The notes under the pieces are model-generated. The model searched no databases, was not told the DNA's origin, and saw only the letters and a program-made list of their open reading frames with translations. Source: Emydura subglobosa (Eukaryota > Chordata > Testudines > Chelidae). Taken from it: a stretch of 64,000 nt of DNA. The stretch is from contig ML680086.1 of the NCBI GenBank assembly GCA_007922225.1, forward strand, positions 13,492,540 through 13,556,539, written 5' to 3'. This document shows positions 12,501-27,500 of the stretch, piece after piece (position 1 is the stretch's first letter; every line of letters starts with the position of its first letter). Position numbers and translations under genes: made by a program.

Positions 12501-15500
12501 GATAGACCTCCCATTCCTGGAAAGGTAAATGCCTCTCTCACTTTGGGGGGGTAGGGAGGGGAAGGCTATTTCCTTACACTTTAAGCGTGCATGGGTGCCG
12601 TCGGCAGCTGTGCATGGGAGCATGAGCCAAGCTGTGCACGCTTTGCTCATCAGTGAGGGTTCTGCTCGTGCTTAACGCATGTCCTAAACCAGCGTCTCTG
12701 TTGTAGAACCGCCTGGCTCCGGAGATTAGTAATGGAGCCTCTCGCCTCTAGCTCACCAGACAAAATCCAGCCCAGGTCAGTAGCGACCGGACATTGTCAC
12801 CGTCTGATGGCTGTTTGTTTGGTCTGTGTGAAAAAAGTTTGGTCCTGATCCAGTTCCTAGGGGACGACAGCCCGCCACTCAAAAACTGACCCCACAATTG
12901 GCACTGACTTGACGCAGCGCTGACAGTCTCATCAGAGAAGCCAAGGACTGTGTGGGCCATTGGGAATGAACGCCCCTCGGACCCCTAGAGTTTGTCCCAT
13001 CTCCCCGTGGTGCTCGAGGTGCATTGGCAAACGAGGCCCTCACTTGCCTATGGGCATCTGTGCTGTGGTTAAGCGGAGGCTCAGTGCAAATGTGGAGATG
13101 AAAAGATCTATTAGCTCAGCTGGTCGCTCTCCCGGGAACCAGTGTAGGATTTCTAGTGTCTGGTTCTGCTAATCCCACATGCTGTTCTGATACCGCTAGT
13201 ATGTTTCACTCAGAGGAAGTTCTTGATAGTCAGCCAAAATTTTTCTCGACTACATCACGTCACCCTTCGTTCTGTCTCCCTGCTTTGCTAAACAGTTCCT
13301 CTCCCTCCTGGATGTTTATATCCTTCAGATATTTGTAGGCTTTTACAATGCCTTATCCTTCATTATTCCTTAGCCATGCTCTTTTAATCTTTTCTTACAA
13401 GTCAATCCCTCGGGCTCCCTGGTTATTTTTGTGCTCTTCTCTGGTCTGCCTCTCTCTTGATTATGTATTTCTGGGAACATGGTGCCCCCAGGCCAATGCA
13501 GGCGCACTTAGCTCAGGCTGTGGAGAAAAGTTCTCGTCTCTTTGCTCCCTGGCATGATTCTTTTGTATGTGCACCACCAAAAGTGTCTGTCTGTCTCTGT
13601 CTCTTCTTGGTGCTGGGGGAGGTGGGGTTTTGCTGTGTTGCTCTGGGGGATGTTGTGTGTTACTTGCATGTGCCATCCTGGTCGGTAATGGCTTCCTGTC
13701 TCCTAGAGATCCCAGAGGCTATTTAGCGAAGCAATGAGATTGGTGATTGTGGTTTCTCTCTGTGTCCTTCTTCCAGGTGTGGGGAGAGATTTGAGCACTC
13801 CAAGGTGTCCCTGCTTGAGTTCCAGAAGTTCTTACTGGAGTACCAGATGGTGAGCTCAACAAAGGGCAAGTGAGAGAGGAGAAAGGGGACTCAACTATCC
13901 TCTAATGTGGGCCATTTGTAGGGAGCCAGTGTCCAAAGGATGACTTGGATCTGGTAGTTCTGAGTGCTTGGCTAACGGAGTGCCCTGCCCATGAGGAGGC
14001 CTGGGAGCACAGGAACAGCAGGCTGGCCATCTTAAGAAGGCGTCTCATTCGATCATCCTTATCTGGAAGGAGGCTGCGGGCAGGAGCAGGGGAAAATAGT
14101 AGGGGGAGATCCCAGACAAGGATCCCAGGAGTATAGAGGTTCCAAGAAGTGGGTTTGGTCTAGTCCCTTAGGTCATGACTGTAAGATCAGTCAAAAGGGT
14201 TAAGGTAGCAGAAACACCCCTTGTCTCTACTTGTCCACTCAGGAGAGTGGTTCTGACTGCCAGCGGATTCTGAAAGGCAATTGGTGGATTTTATTGCTGT
14301 CTTTTCTTTTTAAGGGGCATCTTCTAAAGCATTAAGCTAACGCACGTGCTGTGTATTTTGCAGACTCTGCAAACTCTATCTAGGTTCATAAATGGTACCC
14401 ACCACTATACTATTGGCCTCATTAATGCAATCATGCAAATTAAACTTCACACTCCTGGGTCCCCGGCAGTAAGAGCACACACTGGAGAACCTGGCAGTAA
14501 CCATGTGCCTGCATTGTTGATGCAGGTCGTAACTGCAGTGAGATTACTTAACACTTCATAGCATGGAGCTTCTGCCTCACAGTGACGCCTGTGTGCCTCT
14601 CTGGCTGCCGCTCTACAGCCAGCACTTAACGAACGAGCAGAGCCCTGGTCACCCTGGCTGACCTAATGGTGTGCCAGGAGAGAAATTGACAAAAGGGAAC
14701 CAGGTTGGCTTCTGTTGACCTAGGCCATGGTTGTGGAGGGAGGTGTATCCGGGGGGGGGGGGGTTTTCAGTAACACAGGACAGCATGAGCAGAGAGAAAT
14801 CTATCTGAAAGCACAAAACTCATAAGATCTGATTAACAGTGGAGAGGATTTCTTAAGTTGAGTTCACTGTTGGTTTATTATTAGTTTACTTGATTCGTAT
14901 TAACAATTAAATTCCTCCTCTTGGGTCCTCTTTCCTTGGAGATCCCTTTTTAATTTATATTAGCAAATTAAATTAACACAGTGTGCCCTTTAATTGGAAG
15001 CTTCTGAAAATGTTAATTTTCCAGAAAGCAAAACTCTTCCTCCTCCTCCCTGTGTTTGCAGGAACTCTGGGCTACAGACACCAACCAGGTTCTGGAGTTC
15101 ATGTTTAACTTTCTGAGAGACCCGCTGAGAGAAATTGAAGAGCCTTATTTCTTTCTGGATGAGGTGAGACTCAAAAACTGGGTATCTGGGGGGTGGAGGT
15201 GAGGCGAGGTTGGCTAAGAATAAGGTCTGGGGCAGCTCGGTCAGTTGATCTAGTGTGTTTCATAGGATGTGTGCTGTTTTGGTATGGCTTCACCTCTACC
15301 ATGTGTAGTACCGCTTGAAGGGACCAGGTCTCCCTTAAATAGCATTGTTGCATGTGATCATCCCGATTAATAGCTAGCAGTGAATTGTCACCACGTTACT
15401 CAAGAGGATTTAAATACCTCAACTCTCTGTGATTGGGACAAAAACATTGGGCTTCTAATCTCTACACCAGAATGCTCCATGGTGCTGTCTAGTTGTGCTA

Positions 15501-18500
15501 ATCAGGTGGGGTTAAGGAGACCTCTTGGGTTAGGGAACTGTTTTTTTAATTGAATGATTTGGTGATTATTAATAATTATCATGCCAAGTAGTATAGTCTA
15601 TTAGTTGATAGAGATTAAATAAGGTGGAATGTCCCTTGCTGTATATAAAAATATTTCAAGTCATGGGATGTTGGCACCTTAAATAACCAGCTCCCATCCC
15701 AGTCTGCCCATTGACTTCAATGGGGCTGGATCAGGCCCTTAATCAGTTTGCACCCATTGGCTTCACTGGGGCTGGATGCAGCCCACACTGCATTTAGGAA
15801 ACATCCTCGTCCTTGTGGCTGTGTGTAGTGAAGGTGGGGATGATCTGGCTTGCATCTGCCTCTGTGTCAATTAAAACCAACGAAGTAAAACCCTTCTAAC
15901 CATTGATGCCTTTTTGTTTCTTCTTGGGCAGATTCTCACCTTCCTCTTCTCCAAAGAGAACAGTGTCTGGAACTCGCAGCTGGACATGGTGTGCGCCGAG
16001 AACATGAACAATCCCCTGTCCCATTACTGGATCTCCTCCTCACATAACACGTAAGGACGGAGGAAAGGTCTCTCTCCCCAGCTCTCATGCTCCCACCCTT
16101 GCGTCCCGCTCCATTACGCAGCATTGATATTCTCCCTTTTGTGCCGACTCTTATGGCACAACAATTCCCCAGGCATTTTGTTCTGTGGCCCTGTTCATCA
16201 GCGAGATCTCCCCCATCCTCCCCATGGCTTGATTCTGACGGTCTTTTGTTCTGTGCATGGTCAGAGTAACCTCTGCGCTAGCTGCAGTCTGAGAGCCTGG
16301 CCTGTCATCCTACTGTTTTGTTTCCAATTGACATTATCAATCTCCCCCACCGCTCCTGAGGGTTATAAGAAAAAGCCTGGAAGGGTGAGATCAATGTCTA
16401 TTGTGTGGAAAATGCTCTTAGAAACATGGAAACTGAACAAGCAAATACTGCTGGTGCTTTGTGCTTCTCATGGAGCAGATGGCAAGATAGGTTTGCTTCC
16501 CTGTCTATTCACAGTCACAGGTGCCATGGGCAGGAAAGGGCACAGCTCGGTGGATTGAGTTTGGAGCCCAGCAGGGCTTGGGGTGGGTGTATCTGAACCG
16601 TTCCTCTGGGTAGCATGAGATACAGGATGGACAGAAGAGGAGGACGGTGTCTCTGTCGTGTTCTAGGAGCATCAAGGCAGATTGTGGCTTGCACCAGTCC
16701 TGCTCGCTCCTGTGATGGCCCATGCAGAGCTCTCTCGATGTTCCCTTTCATAGCAAATTATTTTCTTTTGATGGTGAATTTCTTTTGCATGGAAGGTACC
16801 TGACGGGGGATCAGTTCTCCAGCGAGTCCTCATTGGAAGCCTACGCTCGCTGCCTGCGCATGGGATGCCGCTGCATTGAGTGTGAGTATTTAGCTGGGAC
16901 TGAATCCTGTTCTTCAGCAATGGCAATGAATTTTGTGGTGCCCTCGTCTGAGGCTCTTGGTTCCTTTCGTGGGTTGGGGGCCTGCAGTGCCGTGAGCTAG
17001 TCAGCGCCTTGAGGAAGAGTGTGTCCTGGAGCTGTCCCGTGAGCCGTTTTTGGAGGGCATGGCCCCATCTTTCTAGCCTGTACCATGCTGTGCCTGGCCA
17101 GCGGGTGGTCACAGCCGCCCCTCCGCTCTCTGGGGGCCAAATAGCAGTGATGGAGGTAGAGCTGCCACCCATTTGACCCTTGTCCCATTGTCACATCACC
17201 ACAGCCTGGCACTTTGGGGCAGGTTTTTAAAAAGTATTTGGATTCCTAACTCCCCTTGGCAATCAGTGGGAGTTAGGCACCTTCCTACCTTTAACAAACT
17301 GGCCTTTCATCGCTTCACATGCTTATGCGGCATTACAAGAGGCAGCCTGCTGCAGAGGTTAAGGAGAGTGGGAGCCTGCGGGCAGAGTTCATTAAAAAAA
17401 TCCAATTTTATTTCCACAACCAATTTTAATGAAACTGTTTCTTTTGGAATTTTTCATTTTTATTTTTTAAATTGAAGAAAATTCTAAATGAAACAATTTT
17501 TATTTAGGATCTTGTTTGTCAGCGAATAGAAAATTTAGTGACAATTTAACTGTTCTCATGGAATATATTTTGATTTCAACCAAACCATTTTTTAACTAAG
17601 AGAGCTTCAGTCGAAAAATTTCAGCCGGTTCCATCAGCAGACTTGTAGCCTAATCTTCCTCCAACACCAACTGGCTGTGTGAGCTGGGGCAAATCACATC
17701 ACAGCTCCATGCCTCAGTTTCCCCCTCTGTAAGATAAAGAGATTCACTTTCCCGGTTGTTATGAGACTCCGTCCATGGAAGCAGAGTGCTATGAGATCCT
17801 TGTGTGGAAGGTTACACTGAAGTGCTGGTAGCACTGTTATTGTCACATTGTGCCGCATTTTGATACTCTTACAATGCCCAGCATAATGCTATGGTTTCAT
17901 GTGCCCTTGCACTGAAAGGGTTAAGGAGACTTAGTTTGTTGGACTGTCTTGTACTTGATAAAGTATTTTTTTCACAGGAAGATCCTTGATTTTTCACCTC
18001 TCTCCTTTTCCCATCCAATGTGGATTTCTCCTGCAGAGCTAGCTAACCCATTTCGTGTTGACGTCCTGTTTGCGTTAGTGGGTTTGGTTAAGTTTCCCAT
18101 TGGGTTCTGTTTTAGTGGATTGCTGGGACGGCCCTGATGGGATGCCTGTGATTTACCATGGACACACCTTAACCACCAAAATCAAATTCTATGATGTCTT
18201 GGTCACCATCAAGGAAAACGCCTTTGTGACCTCTGAGTAAGTAGAACAGGTGTAGAAAAGGCAGAGAATCCTCATGGGTCTGATGCTGATTCAGCTGGGA
18301 GTGAAACTCTCCTTTGTGCAAAGGGGACACACACCTGAAGCCTCCAAGCAGGGATTAAATGGGAGTGAAGTGGGCCATGTAGGCCTTTTGCTTGCCCCCT
18401 CTGCCCAGTGATGGATTTCACCTGTAAAGACCTGTCCTCTTTTGGTCAAGGTCTTGAGAGTTCTGCCCCTGGCTCTCCTATTGGCTCACTGCGTGACACT

Positions 18501-21500
18501 GAGTGTGATATTTATGCCTACATTTTCACGTGTCCATTAATTTTGGGAGCCCGGCTGGAGACACTTTTGGTCCAGATACTCAGAGGAGCTGCGTGCCCCC
18601 AGCCCTGGCTGTAGTCCATAGGATCTGTAAGTGCTTGGCACACTCTAAATCTGGCTGTGGATGGGTAGGGGTGTCTCAGCTGGACACCCAGAATTAGTAA
18701 CACTTCTGAAAATGTAGAGCCTAATCTCTCTCTGGGTTTGAACTTGGTGATTCTACTTTATGTCTGTCTTGTGTCCTTGTTGATAAATATGCCTAACTGT
18801 GCAGGGACCAGATGTAATTTCTCTGGCATCCTGGGATTTTCTGGGACAAGTGATGCTCATAGCCTTAGTTAGTATCCTCAAATACTGCAACCAAGGGCTT
18901 AGTCTCCTCTTGGGACTCGCATACAACTTCATTCCATGATGGTTTTTATATGAACCTCATGCACACATGGATGGCACACCGGTGAACAGATACTGAAGTT
19001 CTTCTTGCTAAACTGGTACAGCAACAAAGGGACGATGTCTGACAATGGACTCCTGGCCTACTGATGGCACAGATGTGATCACTTATCCACAGGGACGCCA
19101 TGGTCAGCAGGAGGCACCAAAGTGCTTTATATTATTGTAGTTCTGTATTATCAATTCATACGCCATATATGCAGCAGGTTTGGTTCCTACATGGAAAGCA
19201 TTGTCCTTCTCTGTATTGATGGGAGGCAAATTTGTATTAAGTTAAACTAACCTGGGCAGCAGTCTGCTGTTTTTTGATAGGCATCTCTGTTCACACTCTC
19301 TTGGGCCAATCCTGACTTGGAATTTACAGACAGATTCTACTGAGAGAGAGAAACAACGGGAGGGACATTAATTCCAAAACTGTGTGGCTGGACCAGGAGG
19401 CAGGTTTAACGTATGCAGTTACCCTCCCCCAGACACCGCTCTGGTATGTAACCCCTTCATTCGCTCCTGCTTCTCCACCTGCCAGATATCCCGTCATTCT
19501 ATCCATTGAAGATCATTGTAGTATTGCCCAGCAGAGGAACATGGCTCAGACTTTTAAGAAGGTTTTTGGAGACATGCTCTTGACGAAGCCGGTGGATATA
19601 TCTGCTGATGGGCTTCCCTCGCCCAACCAGCTGAAGAGGAAGATTCTCATTAAGGTGAGATTCCTCTCATGGCTGGTGTCTCAAATTCAAAGGAAACTAC
19701 GGGGTAGGGTTGGGAACAATGGAAAGCTCATCTAGTCACTGGGGCTCATCAGTGGATTTGAACCATTAAGAGACAGTGCCTGTTGGTTTTGTGTGGGCCC
19801 ATTTCCCAAAAAGGTTGGATTAGGTTAATTTTTCCTAGAGGTGCAAGAAAAGGTCAGATCTGGATCCAAATATTAATTTCCCTAGAGTTCAGGGCGGTTT
19901 AGATTTCAGGATCCATCTTCAGTTTTTTCCCCTTGTCTCCAGTCATCTGGTATTTGTACTATGGGTCTCTTGATCTGCTTCACTGTCTGTACACCAGCAC
20001 CATCTGGTTACCATGGCACCTTGCACTTGCAGAGAATGCTTTCTACTCTGCTGGAAATGCAGGATGCTCTAAGGCGGGGGGTGGGGACGGGGAACGGGGG
20101 ACGACATTGAACTGAAAACTAAACAGAGCTCTAACTCCGCCATCTTATTGCCCCCTGGAGGCCATCCGGGAAATGTGCAGAGATTGATTGATGTTTTTTT
20201 AAATATCCTGTGAGACTTGAATTAGGGAATTCATATCCCTGCTCTGAAATTCAAGCAGCCTCTAGGCACAATCTCCTTCTAGAGTTTTTTGCAGTCGTTT
20301 CTTTAGAACCACACTGCTTTAACTGTAACCCACTGGTGAGTGTGTGTTACAGGTCTCCCTCAGGGAGTGTCCACAGAGTCCACAGAGCTTTAGCTCAAGC
20401 TGTTGCCAGCTCATACTTGAAGGTCTGGAGGGTCCCTGGTTCAGTTCCAGGCGTGTTGGCCAAGATGGCAGCCATCACATAATCTCTGTTATAAATTCTA
20501 AAGGACTCTTCCCAGAGCCACGATACGTTTTGTAGGGACTTGGATTGGAAGCTCTTTGGGGCAAGGCCTGTTTTTGCTGTTTGTGTGGCCTACCTAGCAC
20601 AATGGAATATTGGTCTGTGACTGACACTCCGAGGCACCACCGCAGTACAAAGAGCACAGTGAGGTTTTTGGCATCACGTAATTTATTGACCCTTCTCTGC
20701 AGCACGGAGAGGGATCTTTTATTAATAATTAATGTCTGGAGGGCACCCCTTGCAGTAGAGCTGAAGAACGTTAAGGTCGCTCAGATCGGAGGCATAAACA
20801 GGTTAACATGGTCTCTTATGGGGCCCCCACTTCCTCTAGGGTACTTGACCTGAATGTCTCATTCTGCAGCACAAGAAGCTGGCAGAGGGCAGTGCTTATG
20901 AAGAGTTACCGACGTCTGTAATGTATTCGGAGAATGATATCAGCAACTCAATAAAGAATGGGATCCTCTACCTGGAAGATCCCATCAATCACGTACGTTT
21001 CTTTCCGCAAATGCCACCCTATCCGCTTCCTTCAGATTACCTAGAGATAATTACCTAGGATCATTCAGCCAATCGGATCTTGTAAAAGAAATGATAACTA
21101 CACTGGGCTAATCACATCCATGTGCGTCGTAGGAAGCCATCCTGCCTGGGAGCCCTTCTCACTCCTTTGACTATATGATACCGAATGTGCCTTGTTTAAT
21201 GGAACAGGGTCCATTATGGCAGTAAGTTATAAATGAAGTCCAGAGTTTTCAGACCTGGGTGCATCTAAATCCATATTTAGGCACCCAACTAAGCAGCCTG
21301 ATTTTTATGGGTCTGAGCATTTGTTGTTTTGTTTTTTCAGTTTTACTGTGTATTTTGATGGTGTTTTGTCTGCCATCAGTTTCCTTTGTGTTTTGTGTGG
21401 ATCTTTCACACGCGTGTTTTTAAAAGTAGGAAAATGTAAAGGTGAAACAACAGAAATTGCCCGGATCTAGTGCAGAACCTGAATCTACTCTGAACTTTTT

Positions 21501-24500
21501 TTTAAACTGTTTCCAGTTGACAGTATCCCTTTAAAATGTGCTGGAGAGTTCTCAGTCTGATCCCACAGGAGCATCAGTGTGCATCACCAATCTGCCCCAT
21601 TGATGCTATTGAAAGTCTCTGCTGAAGCGTATCTTTTGAGTTGATTGAGCGGGGTGGTGTTGAGCTAGTGGTGTCTTGGGAAGCTTGCCTGGCTTCTAGG
21701 TTTTATCAGTGCCATTTGATCAGTGCCTTACTTAAGCCTTAAAATTCACCAATCCACTTCCCTCGCTACCCCCAGCCCCACCAACCATAGGGTTGAAAAT
21801 CCACCCAAAGCTATAAGGGCTGCTGGGTGCTGTTTGGATGAATTCCTTTACAGATGTTTCTGTGTTTTGCTACAGGAATGGAATCCACATTACTTTGTCC
21901 TGACCAGCAGTAAGATCTATTACTCTGAGGAGACGACCAGCCACCAAGGAAACGAGGACGAGGAGGAACCAAAGGAGGTAAGCGTCAGGGCTCTTTGAAA
22001 ATCTCAGTTTCATGGGCTGCACGGAAATCGTAAAATTAGCTCAATGCCATGACTTTTCCAACATCAGGGAGGTGGAAATGGGCAGTCACGCCCGCCGCTC
22101 TCGTGCTCGGTGCGTCACGTGGGAGCTACTGTGCGAGGGGGGGACTCAGCGGCTGGTTTTACGAGAGGCGCCAGTGCCTCCGTTGCTTGGAAGACAAGCA
22201 GCCCTGGCCTCAGCAGGCATCCGCACGTGCCAATCTCGTGCTTGGTACAGCTCGTAATGCGGGTTCCATGCCGTGGCAGTGCTGGCTACTGTGCCTCGGA
22301 TAAAACCAGCCACGGAGCCCCGGTCCCACCCCAGTACCGAAACTGCTGCTCTGACATGACGTTGCCATGTACTCTGAGGAATGCCAACAAGAGACCAGGG
22401 TGTGCAGATGCTCGCTTCCACCCCCTGTTGTTGGAAAAACTGCAGCAGTGCAGGGGCAAATCAGTGGCTGTGCAAATTCTGTGAAATTGATTACTTTAAC
22501 CCGGGAGGCCCCTTTGAATTTTCCAAAAAAAAAAAAAAAAAAAGTCCTTGGTTTTCACAGGGCTTTGCCTATGGTTAGGCACCGGGATAAGTGACCTGAT
22601 TGTTTGAGTGCTGAGCAGCTGATCTGAGCATTGATTTCAACAGGAGCTGCAGGTGCTCAGCACCTCTGAAAATCAGGCCATTGCCTTACCCCTCCGTGCC
22701 TCAGTTTCCCTGTTTGTAAAATAGGGTTAATGACGCTCATGCCATCCTGGGAATGGTCTGGACCTGGGATATTCTGTTCTGAACAGTAATAGATGTAAAT
22801 TATTGGAGTCTCAAGGGGATTTTATTTCAGTGGGAAAGGGGAAACGAAGGGAATTCAAACACTCGTCATCCATGGCTGGAAGCCCTCTGCCTGAGAACAG
22901 CCGGCCCCTTCCCCAGTGAACTCAGCTAAGGTGCTGGGGCTCAGTGACATGAGAGATGTGTCTGTTCCCTGCCAGGTGAGCAACAGCACTGAACTTCACT
23001 CCACTGAGAAGTGGTTTCATGGCAAGCTGGGGGCAGGACGTGATGGACGCCACATAGCAGAGAGGCTGCTGATGGAGTACTGCATAGAGACGGGCGCCCC
23101 TGACGGGTCTTTCCTAGTACGAGAGAGCGAAACTTTCGTGGGAGACTACACCCTCTCTTTCTGGTAAGGATTTGCAGGCCCATTTCACCAGCTCCGAAAT
23201 AGCCTTATTCCATGACCTCCTTATAAACATCTCTAACTTCTGTATCAAGACTCTTGGGTTCAATTCTCTCCTCTGCCACTGATGTGCAGTGTGACCTGAA
23301 GCAAGTTATTTGACTTCTGAGGGCCTCAGTTTCTCTCTCTGGGATGCAAAAACAGGGGAATCTTGAGTAGAACTAGAGAGGTTATTTTATCTCTATATTT
23401 AGCACTGGCCCAGCCCTACTGGAATACTGTGTCTATTCTGGTGTTTGCAATTCAAGAACAATGTTGATAAATTGGAGCGAGTTCAGAGAAGAGGCCACGA
23501 GAATGATTAGAAAACATGCCTTACAGTGAGAGACTCCAGGATCTCAATCTATTTAGCTTAACAAAGAGAGGGTTAAGGGGTGACTTGTGATTACAGTCTA
23601 TAAGTATCTAATTGGGGAGCAAATATTTAATAATGGGCCCTCCAATCTAGCAGAGAAAGGCATAATGCAATCCAATAGATGGAAGTTGAAGCTAGACAAA
23701 TTCAAACCGGAAATAAGGCATACATTTTTAATACGGAGAGTAATTAACCACTGGAACAATTTCCCAAGGGTGGTGGTAGATTATTCATCATCACTGGCAA
23801 TTTTTAAATCAAACTGAATGTTTTCTAAAAGCTCTGCTCCAGGAATTATTTAGGGGAATTTCTATGGTCTGTGTTACACGGAAGATCAGACTAGATGATC
23901 ACAATGGTTCCTTCTGGCCTTGTGATTTGTGAATAAAAATGAGGCTAATAGTATCTAGCTCCCGGGGTATCCTGCATCACAATTATGTAACTTTAAAACC
24001 CTCTGAGATTCTTGCATCTTAAGAACATGGGACTCTAGATTCCTTTACTGCTTGTGTCCGGTTTAGCTGTGTCATCGCCGTACAGAAACGGCCAGCTAGT
24101 GATTAGCTTGAGTAAGTCACATGATGGCCGCTTGCCCCGTCAGTCTGCATTAGGCAGTGGCTCTTTCACCACCTGCCCGGAGTCCTCACTCAAGTTGGAT
24201 GCTGGGGCAGGCAGTCAAGAGCAGGTCTCTGTCTCCTTCTGACCCAGGCGCAATGGGAAGGTGCAGCATTGCCGCATCCATTCCCGACAGGACGCTGGCA
24301 GCCCCAAGTTCTTCCTAACCGACAACCTGGTGTTCGACAGCCTGTACGGCCTCATCACCCATTACCAGCAGGTGCCTCTGAGGTGCAACGAGTTTGAGAT
24401 GAAGCTGACTGAGCCTGTGCCGCAGACCAATGCCCATGAGAGCAAAGAGTAAGCACGGGCGGGGGAGTTCCTAGCCACGTGGCCGCCCGGTGATCCACTA

Positions 24501-27500
24501 GCATGCTCCCTTCTCCTCCTCACTTGGGCCCTGCTGTGCCCCTCCCAGCGCTGGAGTGCGAAGCAATGCTCTGCACGATATCAACAGCAGAGTGTCAGCC
24601 TGATGGCTGGCTGGCTGGCTCCACTGCCCCTCCAAACCCAGAGCCAGGCGGTGTTTGCAGGGATGATGCTTTGTAGGATGCACTCCCCCTTGCCACATTA
24701 CTGGACCGATCTGTCCTACATCTGTGCTCCTTTCATCCTGGCCTGTCTCTGCCAAGGGGGTGAGCCGGCCCTGAATTGCTACAGACACCATGCCTTTCTC
24801 CTGTCCATGGCATGCCCTCTTAGGTGGCACAAGATCTGTAGAGAAATCACCACCAACAGATCTGGTTAAATTGCGTTGTGAGATGGACCTCACCGTTGAT
24901 TGATTCTGGGGCTCAGCTGCACGTGTCTGGGACACGAGCAATCGCTAATATCATGCTGTCTTTACCCAAAGGTGGTACCATGCCAACCTCACCCGGGCCC
25001 AGGCCGAGCACATGCTGATGAGGGTGTCCCGGGACGGAGCCTTCCTGGTGCGCAAGAGAAGCGAGCCCAACTCCTATGCTATCTCGTTCCGGTAAGTTCC
25101 CAGGCTGGAAAGTGCATGCACGTGTATGCCTGTGGTTACACTCGCATCTGTGTGTTCGTGCGTGCATCCATCCGTCCATCCCATGCGGAAGGTTTGTTTA
25201 CACCCGGGCCTTCAGCACTCAGAACTGATGCTGCTATGAGGCGGTTGTGTTGCTTTGGGATTGGCTTGGGAATCTCCATCACAACCCATCCTTTGCTCTC
25301 AAGCTCCTTCGCTGATTCTCTGCGTTGCCCCTTCCTTGCGCCCCTCCCTCGGCGTGTACCTGGGTGTGGGGGAAGTTCTCACTCATGCTTAGCACACTGT
25401 AAATCACTTTAATTTGCCAGCGAGTTTGCATGAAGGGAGCAGTTTGTCGGGTCAGGGATGCGTTCCTGCCCAAGCTGAGCCCACGCAGATCCTCCGAGAT
25501 ATTCAGGTGCCTGGTTCCCATTGATTTCAATGGGAGATAGGCACCTAGCTGCCTTCTGAGGATCTGCGCCTTCGTCTCCCTGCACTGCTGTGGTGAAGCT
25601 GGTGCTGTATTAGATAGGGATACAGGGGCCCTGAAGGTCCTTAATGGTTGCGCTGGGTCAGCTGGACATTGGGGCCACTAGGTTCTGCAGCACCACGCAG
25701 GGAAGGCCATTCCTGCTCAACCCGGACCTTGCAAGGAAGGAGAACGTACCTGCTGGGACAGCATTTAAACTCGGTGGGGCTGTGGTCACGAAGCTGCCCT
25801 GCCCCAGGGCAGTTGCCTGCCACGTCAGGGGGGTTTCCCCAGCTCTTGTATCTGTGTTGTCTCATTAACAGACGCAGCCTTCGGGATCTGTGGGTTTGTG
25901 CTTTAACCATAAGGTGTAAGGTGGTTTCATGGGAACTCGGCTTCGTTGCAAGCTTTAAACACATCCCTGAGCTTAAGTGTCACCCTTTTCTGACCTGTGC
26001 TGGTGCTGCATGAGCCGTCCTAGTGCTTAGCTCAGAGCTCTCCCATAGCTCAGGGTGTTTGCCTCTGGAGCTGGGCATCTGACCCCACTGCGATTCCCGT
26101 GTGATCTAGGTTGGCCGTGCCTCTTCTCTGCATGCCGGTCACCTTGTGCTGGGGTTCTCTGCTCAGCAGGGCTGCCGGGTAGTCAGGCTGGCTGCAGGCA
26201 CGGAGGGAAGGTGTCAGGGATGGGATGGGGTCTCATTCATTCTCCCAAGTGGCCGCGTGGGGAGGGCGTTTCTCTGAGGTTTGCCAAGCAGCATTTCTGG
26301 TCATCTGGGCCTGGCAGGGCGGAAGGAAAGATCAAGCACTGCCGAGTGCTGCAGGAGGGCCAGACCGTGCTCCTGGGCACCTCCGAGTTCGACAGCCTGG
26401 TGGATCTGATCAGCTACTACGAGAAGAACCCGCTCTACCGCAAGATGAAGCTGAGGTACCCTATCAACGAGGAGACGCTGGAGAAGATTGGGACAGCGGT
26501 GAGTGCAAGGCAGGCCACAGCTGAGCTGTTGATGTGACGGGGGAGGAAGGGAGTCAGTCCATCTGTGGCAAGGGCTCGGCTGTGCTGGCCTTGTCCGAAG
26601 CCATTTGCCTGCCCCGGCTATACGGAGGCTGAGCGAGTGTCTGATACCTGCACTGCCAAGTTAGCGAGAGGACCTGGGATCCCCCCCACCCTCTGTCTCT
26701 GATAGGCACAGCCTGCCATGCAGCCTCAGCAGCTCTCATGGGCTGCAGCCGGGTTTGTGGGTGCTCAGCAGTGAGCGTGGTCAGTGCACTAGTGTAGACA
26801 GGGTCTGTTTGCATCGCGCCATAGCCCTTCTGCACCTCTAGCTTGTGTGGCTCTTTCTGTCGGTAGCAGCAAGAAAAGGGACCAGTTCTTCCCACAGAAT
26901 GCATGGTTCCATGTAGCAGCCCTTGTTTTGTTTTGTAGGAGCCAGACTATGGGGCCCTTTATGAAGGCCGCCATCCAGGATTCTATGTGGAGGCCAATCC
27001 CATGCCAACGCTCAAGGTATTCTCTTCCTGTTTGTCTTTGTAGGTCGATTATAATGGCCTGCTCCAGCAGCTCTGCCCCTGGGGCTTTCGGGCTCCCCCA
27101 CCATCCAGCTCTGCTCGTGGGGCTCCCCTTCCACCCTGCCCCATTAAAGGGCTCCCCCCATTTCCCACCACTGCCATTCCTCTTGCCTCTGGGGCTGCCG
27201 CCCACCATCAAAGGCAGGACCTTTGCTGAGGAGAAAAGAGGTGTTTCTGGTGGCTGGACGGCCGGGCTGAGTGAAGACACTTTAGAGGACCTGACCCACC
27301 GCCCTTCAGTCAGGAACACCTCCTCCTCTACCCCCAACGCCTGCTGCATCTGGTTCCTGGCCCCTCTGGTGATCTTGTAGAGAGTTCAGAGGGAGGGGAG
27401 GGTTTCCTGACTTCTCCCCAGCCCGTCGCTAGCATGCGCGTGTTCAGTTCTGTGCTAAGGTCGGGTCTATTACTGTGTCACTGGGTTGAGAAAGTCAGCT

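Larger units (their letters stand above)
20993..22975 (+). other. PLCG1 introns 14 and 15 (flanking exon 15)
   Basis: Introns around 21876-21977. They hold a 19-A run at 22525-22543 and a repeat at 22600-22760. The rest shows nothing I can name. Confidence 0.7.

Noticed and set aside
20389..20448. Functional tRNA gene
   Set aside because: Only box-like words are present; no cloverleaf or acceptor stem could be drawn, so a SINE fragment is the better call.
22525..22543. 19-A run as the tail of a processed retrocopy
   Set aside because: No gene-like sequence precedes it on either strand; treated as a simple A run.
23587..23817. 76-codon ORF ending in LAIFKSN
   Set aside because: It is the reverse transcriptase tail of a CR1 LINE, not a host gene.
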